Made by a program: the position numbers and the translations under genes. A stretch of 64,000 nt of DNA from Juglans regia. Its lineage: Eukaryota > Streptophyta > Magnoliopsida > Fagales > Juglandaceae. How positions within the stretch are numbered: the first letter of the stretch is position 1; each line of letters begins with the position of its first letter. The notes under the pieces are model-generated. The model was not told the origin of the DNA, did no database searches, and saw nothing but the letters and a program-made list of their open reading frames with translations. Positions 56,316 to 64,000 of the stretch are shown piece by piece. The DNA lies in NCBI RefSeq assembly GCF_001411555.2, contig NW_023361327.1, forward strand, positions 35,001-99,000, given 5' to 3'.

Positions 56316-59300
56316 ATGATGTCTTATAGAAGTGACTCATCACCAAAAGGTGTGGCAGATAACTCATCTTTTGTGTTGCAGGCCATGCAACAAGAGTTTG
56401 AGCGGTTGAACTTGGTGTTGGGTGAAGTGAGTTATAGAATGGATAATTAAGAAGCAGTGATTAGAAATCTGCAAGGTGAGAGAAGTAGGAGGCGACATGA
56501 GCCTAGTATTGAGAATGGGTATGAGAAAGAAGAGTATGGTGAGTCTCTTATTGCTAGGCGTGCACTCAATATACAAATTAAGATGAATGATACAAAGCAG
56601 CAGAGTGAGAACGTTTTTCATACTAGATGCCACATCAACAACAAGGTATGTTGTATGGCCATTGATTTGAGGAGTTGTATTAATTTGGCTATCACTATTT
56701 TAGTTGAGAAATTGAATTTACGTACCTTGAAACACCCTAGACCATACATGTTGCAGTGGTTGAGTGATTGTTGGGAGGTTAGGGTAAATAAGCAAGTGCT
56801 AGTTTTTTTTTCAATTGGGAAATACCAGGATAGTGTCTATGCATGCTGGTCATATTTTGTTGGGGAAGCCATGGCAGTATGATAGGAAGGTGATCCATGA
56901 TAGGTTAAGGAACATCTACTGTTTTGAAAAGGATGGAAAAACAATCAAACTTGCTCCTTTAACTCCAACACAGGTCCATGAGGATCAATTGAAGCTGAAA
57001 AATGGGGTTGATCAAAAAAGAAAGAGTGAAAATGAGAGTGATAAAAAAAGAAAGAGTAAAAGTGAGAGTGATCAAAAAAGAAAAAGTGAAAAGGAGATTG
57101 AGCAAACAGGCAAGAGTGAAAGTGAGAATGAGCTGAAAAGCAAGAGTGAAGGTGAGAGTGAAAGTGAGATTGAGCTGAAAAGCAGGAGTGAATATGAGAT
57201 TGAGAAGAAAAGAAATAATGAGACTGAAAAAGAGAGAGGGAGAAAAATGACGGAGAAAAAATATGGGGGTGAGGCTGAAACCTCAAGAAAAAAAGAGAAT
57301 GAGTTGCAAAAATATTGTGAGGCTGAGAGTTCAAAAAAAGATGAGAGTGGAAGAAAAAGAGAGCGTGAAACAGAAAAAGTGAGTGGGAGAAAAAAAGAGG
57401 AGGCCGAAACATCTAGAGAACGAAAGAGTGAAAAAGAAAAGAGAGTGGTCGCTGAGAGTCAAGAAAAAAGAGATGCACAAGAGAAAAAAGAAAAAGAGAT
57501 TACAGAGAGAAACAAAAAGGTAAAAGTGAGTTTTTATGCTAAGGCAAGCTTTTATACTAATGAATTTAATGACTCTTTGCCTAGTGTTGTTGTTTCTTTG
57601 TTGCAGGGATATGAGGTCGTAATTCCTAGCGGTGTGTTTAGTGGATTGCCACCTATTAGTGAGATATAGCACTACATTGATTTTGTGCCAGGTGCGACAA
57701 TCCCTACCCGACCTTTCTTTGAAGAACATGAGTCCTTAACACACTTAAAGGGACAATGTAAGTTGTTGACTAGAATGTGTGCTAAGCGGGAGGATTGTAT
57801 TGAGACTTTTCCTCATGTATTCAAATACACACAAGGTATGAAAAATTTTGTTGTTGATGCTTTAGAAAGAAGGTATGTCCTTGTCTTCATTTTAAATGCA
57901 AAATTGTTGAGACTTGAATATAATAAGGAATTGCATGCTAATGATGATGACTTTGCTAGTGTGTATGGAAGATGTGAGAAAGTATCATTTGGTAAGTTGT
58001 ATAAACTAGATTGGTACTTGTTTAGAAAGAATAGATTTTGTGTGCCTACTAGTTTTATGCGTAAGTTGCTTGTGTGTGATGGACATGGTGGTTTGTTGGG
58101 TAATCTTGGTGTAAGGAAGCCTTTTGTTGTGTTGCATGAACGTTTCTTGGAATATCAATTGCCATTCAATAACGTGTTGCATGGACGTTTGTGGAAGTAT
58201 CATTTTTCATTCATTAATGTGTTGCATGAACATTTGTGGGAGTATTGCTTGCCATTCATTGAGTTTTCATATAATTGGAGTAGTCATTTTGGTGTAAATA
58301 AGATTTTAAATGTGTTGCATGAACGTTGGTGGGAGTATCATTTGCCATTCATTGACTTGTTGCATAAACGTGATGGGAACCAAGATGGACCTAGTCTTAA
58401 AGATTATTTGCAACTTCCAGATGGGCCAAGAAGATCAAGGAGACAATGCAAGGATTGCTGCAATCCACTTGGGAGAAGTTTAGCAAGAGCCCAACATTCA
58501 AGATGGGGCTTGAAGGATGATGATCTAGTTTTAATTCATTTGATTAGCTACGGAAGAGGGCAACGACAAGACTTAAAGGCTTTGAGCTTTTGAAGGGTTT
58601 CAACTTAATTAATTCATTTAAAGAACTTATGTTATTAGTTTAGAATAATTGAGTTTATTATGGGAAGCACTTAAGGGGGCCTATGCAAGGGCATGTTGGA
58701 AAAATTATTATTTTATTGAACTAGGGTTAGGGTTACTGTAGTGAGTTACTGTAGCTCGGCACTGTAGCCGCGGCACTGTTCATCCAGGGGCACTTTTGGA
58801 AGATGGGGGTTTATTTTGGCTAGGGTTTCATTAGGTTTTGCTTTAAATACTCTATGTAACCTCATTCTAATCAGATTATGATGTTTATGAAATTTAATGA
58901 ATTTATTCATTGTGAGTTGAGTTTTACTCCTCTTGTTCTTAATTGAACTTTTGAACTTATCAAAGGTAAATCACAACCTTTGTGGCGTTTCTCCTTTGTA
59001 ATCTGGGTTCTTGGGACGGGTTCTTCAACGGGTCTAGATTTTAATATAATCTAGGTTCTTGAAACGAGTTCTCATCGGGTCTAGATTCTCCATCCATAGA
59101 CTTGATTTTGGCTTTCTTGGGAAGTTTTCAAATTGACTGTGGGTTCAAGGGATTCCTTTCCCGCGGGTTCATATCATTGTTTACGGGAGCATCATTTATC
59201 TTTCATTGAGTTTGCATATAATTTGAGTGGTCATTTTGGGGTGAGGAGGACTCTAGATGTGTTTCATGAATATTTGTTGGAGTATTGTTTGACATTCATT

Positions 59301-59554
59301 GAGTTTACATATAATTAGAGTGTTCATGCTACTATTATATTTTTTCCTTTTGAAATTGTTTATAGACTTAATGCATTTACTCCTTTAGATTTAATACCAT
59401 TATCTGTTGACAACAGGAGTAGCTTGGATGGATTTTTTCAAATTCTTGAACAAATTAATGATAATGCTTATGAAATTAATGATAATGTTACTAACATTTT
59501 TCCTTTTGATCCAGGTGGAGATTCGAGGTCGAATCCTTTTGAGGAGAGGGGGAA
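56316..59554 (+). pseudogene. ΔGag/PR-like/ΔPol coding region of element H, broken
   Basis: MMSYRSDSSPKGVADNSSF at about 56318, a TAA stop at 56448 (MDN*EAVIRN), then the protease-like segment (CHINNKVCCMAIDLRSC, LLGKPWQYDRKVIHD) with a frame change near 56830 and the same DLRSC-type active site as D. A long Lys/Glu/Ser-rich region follows (57010-57520), then the pre-RT strip, a stop (SEI*HYIDF, 57667), the RNase H end, the integrase start and 45-bp repeats from about 58125. Solo LTR I interrupts the array at 58371. The array and integrase end resume at 59180 (EHHLSFIEFAYNLSGHFGVR), ending in a CR-like GDSRSNPFEERGNDGNQ. No capsid region. Confidence 0.85.
58371..59176 (+). repeat. Solo LTR I inside the repeat array of H
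   Basis: 806 bp, TGATGGGAACCAAGATGGACC...GCGGGTTCATATCA, of the F/B LTR type rather than the H type. The left flank is ATAAACG and the right flank TTGTTTACGGGAG. The repeat unit continues, but no clean 5-bp duplication remains. Confidence 0.85.
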
Positions 59555-60290
59555 TGATGGGAACCAAGGTGGGCCTAGTTTTAAAAATATGTTGCATGTT
59601 CCAGATTGGCCAAATACAAGTTCAAGAGCTTAAATGATGAAGATTCAACTTTGATTCATTTGATAAACTATGGAAAGGACAACAACATGACTAAAAAGTT
59701 TTGGGCACTTGAAGGGTTTCAACTTATTTAATTCATTTAAAGAACTTATTTTATTAGTTTAGAATAATTGAGTTTATTATGGGAAGCACTTAAGTGGATG
59801 TAAGGAGGGTATGTTGGGAAAGTTATTATTTTATTGAACTAGGATTTGGGTTACTGTATCCGAGTACTGTAGCGCCGTACAGTAGACGTGGTACTGTTCA
59901 TCCAGGGGTATTTTTGGAAGATGAGGTTTTATTTTGGCTAGGGTTTCTTTAGGTTTTGCTTTAAATACTCTATGTAGTCTCATTCTAATGGGATAATGAA
60001 GTTTATGAAATTTGATGAATTTATTATTGTGAGTTGAGTTTTACTCCTCTTGTTCTTAATTGAACTTTTGAACTTATCAAAGGTAAATCACAACCTTTGT
60101 GGCGTTCGTCCTTTGTAATCTGGGTTCTTGAGACGGGTTCTTCAACAGGTCTAGATTTTAATATAATCTAGGTTCTTGAAACGAGTTCTCATCGGGTCTA
60201 GGTTCTCTATCCGTTGACTTGATTTTGGCTTTCTTGGGGAGTTTTCAAATTGACTGTAGGTTCAAGGGATTCATTTCCTGCCCGTTCATA
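59555..60290 (+). repeat. 3' LTR of element H, terminal bases missing
   Basis: 736 bp. The PPT GAGGAGAGGGGGAA is directly upstream. The last bases TCA are absent and CGTGCTTTACACCGCC follows. Confidence 0.88.
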
Positions 60291-60373
60291 CGTGCTTTAC
60301 ACCGCCGAATATGCTCCCAACACGCTTGAACTGACATTTTTCTATCCTCCATACGTGCTTTACACCGCCGAAT
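60287..60373. repeat. 24-bp direct repeat at the H/LINE junction
   Basis: The stretch containing ATACGTGCTTTACACCGCC occurs at 60287-60310 and again at 60350-60373, 63 bp apart. The first copy starts inside the truncated LTR end of H, sharing CATA with it. Confidence 0.9.
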
Positions 60374-61912
60374 TCAAAGAATCCATATAACAAAAATTGG
60401 GTAATGTCTCTTAAATGTTCTAACTACGATGATCTTTTTCCTTTGGAAATCCTAATCAACAACCTCTGTCTCCAACTTTGCTGCTTTTCTAAATCAACTC
60501 CCAGCATAACCGAAACCTTCTTCCACAACTGCATTGCAAAATCCCCCTCTCCCAAAACGTGATCCATCGTTTCAATCCTCGGCTTCTCACAACAAACACA
60601 TGACGAACATAAAGAAATACCCAATCGAACATACAAAAGAAATCCTAAGAGGAATACCAGGGTTCCAAAAAACATAAGCCCATCTAACTTGCTCATTTTT
60701 AACTCTGCAGAACTCCCACCCATCTTTAACAGTAACATTTAAATTGTCTAAGGACTTCCAAAATACCTTATCTTCCAACTCCATCCTACCCAATTTCACA
60801 TTCAAACAAATATATCCAGATTTCTCTCGACCTAAAATCTCCGTGAGACGCTCTTCATGCCACTCCGTACCTATAATCATATCCCTCAATATTAAATTTG
60901 GTTATTCTATACCTCGTACCTGCCTACCCAAAATACTCAATCCAGACCAATTTTCCCACCAAAACGGAATTTTTGCCCCATTTATTTGCCACTTAGAATA
61001 TTTCATTACAGCCCCAAAACATGATGCAATCGACTTCCATAAGGGCGAGGAATTCCATTTAACCACTTCTTGAGTTGGATGATATTTTTTACAATATTTT
61101 TCCCTCATGAACTTTGCCCATAAAGAGCTACCATAAAGAACATTCCAAGCTAATTTCCATCGAATTGCCTTCTGCAGCTCCTGTAAATCCCGAATACCTA
61201 AACATCCCTCTTGTACTGGTTTAGTAATTTTTTCCAAGACACCCAGTGTTTTTTACGATGTTCATCCGTGCCTCCCCAAAGAAAACCAGCGAGATGAATA
61301 GGTAAAGAGGAAAGAACATGTCAGATCATCACAATACGCGCCCCAGTAGATAATAGAATACCTTGCTCTCAAAACAACTGCCACCTATCACAGATGAGCT
61401 AATAGGAATGCCCAGATATGTAGAGGAAAACTTCCCAAATCCATAGCCAGTAATCCTTTGTAAACTTTTCTTCCTCCCATACGAAATGTGTGAGGAAAAA
61501 TAAATGGCTGACTTATCCGTATTAACCTTTTGGCCCGACCAACTAGAATAAGTATCAATAACTTCCATCAGCCCTTTTATCGATTTTTTATCCCCATTTA
61601 AGAAAAAAATGACATCGTCTGCATAAAGTAAATGAGACACCTGTATTTTCATTCTAGGAATTAGTATAGGCTTGATTTTCTGATGTTCAATTGCTTGCTT
61701 AACCAATCTAGTGAATACTTCCTCTGCTAAAATAAACAAAAATGGCGAAAGCGGATCTCCCTGCCGAATACCCCTGATTGATTGAAAATAACCCCTATAT
61801 GTTTCATTCAGCATCACCGAAAAACTACAATTCTGAACACAATTTTTTAGAATATCCACAAATTGATCTGAGAAACCATAAGCAACTAAAGCCTCCCAAA
61901 TAAAATTCCATT
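60291..61912 (-). pseudogene. L1-type LINE ORF2 fragment (reverse transcriptase and zf-RVT region)
   Basis: Minus-strand reading begins inside the RT domain at the J junction (KWNFIWEALVAYGFSDQF) and continues QGDPLSPFLFILAEEV, the active site YADDVIFF (about 61605-61625), TYLGIPIS, then WKLAWNVLYGSSLWAKFM, WENWSG, W..VWNPGIP-like and a C-terminal zinc-like CVCCEKPRIETMDHVL (zf-RVT). Frameshifts near 61300 and 60720 and an in-frame stop at 60902 break it. The endonuclease and early RT are absent, probably displaced beyond J. The 3' end is joined to H near 60290. Confidence 0.85.
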
Positions 61913-64000
61913 CCCGCGGGAATGAAATCCCTTGAACCCACAGTCAATTTGAAAACTTCCCAAGAAAGCCAAAATCAAGTCTATGGATGGAGAATCTAGA
62001 CCCGATGAGAACTCGTTTCAAGAACCTAGATTATATTAAAATCTAGACCCATTGAAGAACCCGTCTCAAGAACCCAAATTACAAAGGAGAAACGCCACAA
62101 AGGGTGTGATTTACCTTTGATAAGTTCAAAAGTTCAATTAAGAACAAGAGGAGTAAAACTCAACTCACAATAATAAATTCATCAAATTTCATAAACTTCA
62201 TTATCCCATTAGAATGAGACTACATAGAGTATTTAAAAGAAAACCTAATGAAACCCTAGCCAAAATAAACCCCCATCTTCCAAAAGTGCCCCTGGATGAA
62301 CAGTGTCACGGCTACAGTGCCGCGCAACAGTAATTCTGCTACAGTAACCCTAACCCTAGTTCAATAAAATAATAACTTTCCCAACATGCCCTTGCATAGG
62401 CCCCCTTAAGTGCTTCCCATAATAAACTCAATTATTCTAAACTAATAAAATAAGTTCTTTAAATGAATTAAATAAGTTGAAACCCTTCATGTCGTTGCCT
62501 TCTTCCGTAGCTGATCAAATTTATTAAAACAGGATCCTCATCCTTCAAACCCCATCTTGAATGTTGGCCTCTTGCTAAACTTATCCCAGGTGGATTGCAT
62601 CAATCCTTGTATTGTCTCTTTGATCTTCTTGGCCCATCTAGAAGTTGCAAATGATCTTTAAGACTAGGCTCATCTTGGTTCCCATCATTCCCCCTCTCCT
62701 CAAAAGGATTCGACCTCGAATCTCCACCTGGATCAAAGGGAAAGTGGTTAGTACCATTGAAAATAGTAGAAACATGATACTTACCTGGAAGATCCATTAG
62801 ATATGCATTTTCATTAATTTGTTCAAAATTTTGGACTAGTCCATCCAAGTTACCCATATCATCAACTGGTGAAAATTTAGTAGTGGCATGAACATTCCAA
62901 TCATATGTAAACTCAATGAATGGCAAAGAATACTCCCACAAATGTTCATGAAGCACATCTAAAGTCTTCCTCGAACCAAAATGACCACTCCAATATGCAA
63001 ACTCAATGAATGGCAAATAATACTCCCGCAAACGTTCATGCAACAAGTCAATGAATGGCAAATGATACTCCCATAAACGTTCATGCAACATTTCTGAAAT
63101 CTTATTTTCACCAGAATGACCACTCCAATTATATGCAAAATTAATGAAATACAAATGATACTCCTGCAAACGTTCGTGTAACACGTCTTTGAAAGGCAAA
63201 TGATATTTCCATAAACGTTCATGCAACACAACAAAAGTCTTCCTTACACCATGGTTACCCAACAAACCAGCATGTCCATCACACACAAGCAACTTACGCA
63301 TAAAACTAGTAGGCACACAAAATCTATTCATTCTAAACAAGTACCAATCTAGTTTATAGAACTTACCAAAAGATGCATTCTCACATGTTCCATACACACT
63401 AGCAAAGTCATCATTATTAGCATGCAATTCCTTATCATATTCAAATCTCAACAATTTCGCATCTAAAATGAAGACAAGGACATACCTTCTTGCTAAAGCA
63501 TCAACCACAAAATTTTTCATACCTTCTGTGTATTTGAATACATGAGGAAAAGTCTCAATACAATCCTCCCGCTTAGTATGCATTCTAGTCAACAACTTAC
63601 CTTGTCCCTTTAAGTGTGTCAATGACTCTTGTTTTTCCAAGAAAGGTCGATTAAGAATTGTCGCACCTGGCATAAAATCAATGTAGTGCTCTATCTCCCT
63701 AAAAGGTGGCAATCCACAAAAGACACCACTAGGAAACATGACCTCATATCCCTGCAACAAAGAGACAACAATACTAGGCAAACATACGTCAAGTCCGTTA
63801 GGATTAAGACTCGCCTTAGCACAAAAACTCACTTTTCTCTTTGTTTTTCTCTCACTTTCTTCACACTCTCTTTTCTTTCCACTCTGTTTTTCTTTTTCTC
63901 TCTCTTTTTCATAATTACTTTTCAACTCATTCTCTCTTTTGCTTAAGGTTTTAGTCTCACCCTCTTCTTTTTTCTCTCTCATTTTTCTGTCTTTCTCCAT
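61913..64000 (-). mobile_element. Non-autonomous CRM-type LTR retrotransposon J (runs off the window)
   Basis: The left LTR runs 61913-62687 but starts at CCCGCGGG; the first nine bases (TGATATGAA) present in the other copies are missing, so its outer edge is damaged. The internal region and coding match B almost completely. The element sits inside the LINE RT gene. The 5' part lies beyond 64000. Confidence 0.9.
62600..64000 (-). CDS. Gag/ΔPol ORF of element J (C-terminal 466 residues in window)
   Basis: Open throughout the visible part and nearly identical to the C-terminal part of the B protein: Lys/Glu-rich tail, LPSIVVSLLQGYE, HESLTHL-type junction after RT loss, VVDALARRYV, integrase start, five LHERLWEYHLPFID-type repeats with the same spacers as B, HATTKFSPVDDMG, and GDSRSNPFEERGNDGNQ crossing into the LTR. 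Only scattered substitutions relative to B were seen, such as GATILNRP for GVTILNRP. Confidence 0.88.
   Translation of the reverse strand: MEKDRKMREKKEEGETKTLSKRENELKSNYEKEREKEKQSGKKRECEESERKTKRKVSFCAKASLNPNGLDVCLPSIVVSLLQGYEVMFPSGVFCGLPPFREIEHYIDFMPGATILNRPFLEKQESLTHLKGQGKLLTRMHTKREDCIETFPHVFKYTEGMKNFVVDALARRYVLVFILDAKLLRFEYDKELHANNDDFASVYGTCENASFGKFYKLDWYLFRMNRFCVPTSFMRKLLVCDGHAGLLGNHGVRKTFVVLHERLWKYHLPFKDVLHERLQEYHLYFINFAYNWSGHSGENKISEMLHERLWEYHLPFIDLLHERLREYYLPFIEFAYWSGHFGSRKTLDVLHEHLWEYSLPFIEFTYDWNVHATTKFSPVDDMGNLDGLVQNFEQINENAYLMDLPGKYHVSTIFNGTNHFPFDPGGDSRSNPFEERGNDGNQDEPSLKDHLQLLDGPRRSKRQYKD

Larger units (their letters stand above)
54745..60290 (+). mobile_element. Non-autonomous CRM-type LTR retrotransposon H (capsid-less class)
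   Basis: TGATGGGAACCAAG at 54745; the preceding pentamer is AAGAA. LTRs 54745-55459 and 59555-60290. The right LTR stops at TTCATA, three bases short of the usual end, and runs into unrelated sequence. Contains solo LTR I (58371-59176). Its LTR forms a distinct subfamily (TTGGGCCTAGTTTTAAAAAT, CAGATTGGCCAAATACAAG). Confidence 0.9.

Noticed and set aside
60424..60889. Separate small minus-strand genes with Cys pairs
   Set aside because: They are consecutive frameshifted pieces of the LINE ORF2 C-terminus.

Overview
This is a plant nuclear window that is mostly retrotransposons nested inside one another. Only one ordinary host gene is supported: a two-exon DUF538 gene at 15374-17798 (+). The plant origin follows from a Ty3/gypsy chromovirus of the CRM type, a Tat-lineage element, an L1-type LINE and DUF538. 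A pair of AT-rich MITEs with ATCTCATCTCA-type termini resembles repeats I associate with walnut and hickory relatives (Juglandaceae/Fagales). That last point is recollection, not a search result.

Layout, left to right. Bases 1-18 and 9003-11206 belong to an Athila/Tat-like LTR element. It is interrupted by non-autonomous CRM-type element A (19-9002, minus, TSD GTTTG), whose own LTR is interrupted by element B (3569-8831, minus). Then come a 5' fragment of an older relative, C (11207-13632, minus), AT-rich DNA with a MITE, the DUF538 gene, a LINE-like insertion (19367-21610) split by a solo LTR (19587-20867), and a second MITE. From about 22 kb to 53.97 kb lies a shattered Tat-lineage element. 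Its pol is on the minus strand; an extra ORF resembling the 'putative gypsy type transposon' family (Transposase_28) lies antisense to it on the plus strand. Into it have inserted element E (23487-33525, minus, TSD CTTCC) with element F nested inside (25565-30605, plus, TSD AGTCG), a hAT-type MITE (33958-34555), a solo LTR (35235-37781), a complete young autonomous CRM element (38110-44696, plus, TSD GCGTC) and element D (47617-52036, minus, TSD TCCCG). The right end holds an LTR fragment, an LTR stub G, element H (54745-60290, plus) carrying solo LTR I, an L1 reverse-transcriptase fragment (60291-61912, minus) and the start of element J (61913-64000, minus), nearly identical to B.

How they relate. 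The autonomous element encodes a 1602-residue Gag-PR-RT-RNaseH-IN polyprotein with a CR-type tail that reads into its 3' LTR. A, B, D, E, F, H and J share its LTR ends (TGATG...TTCATATCA), its polypurine tract design and diverged Gag/Pol segments. All of them have lost the RT/RNase H core and the catalytic core of integrase, so they are most simply read as parasites mobilised in trans by CRM elements. Their most unusual trait is that the integrase remnant has turned into an in-frame minisatellite of about 45 bp (LHERLWEYHLPFID-like peptide repeats), with roughly 4 to 8 copies per element. Two deletion classes occur: one keeps the Gag capsid region but lacks protease (A, B, E, F, J); the other lacks capsid but keeps a protease-like segment with a degraded active site (D, H). 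CRM dominance and deep nesting suggest a centromeric or pericentromeric location, which is inference.
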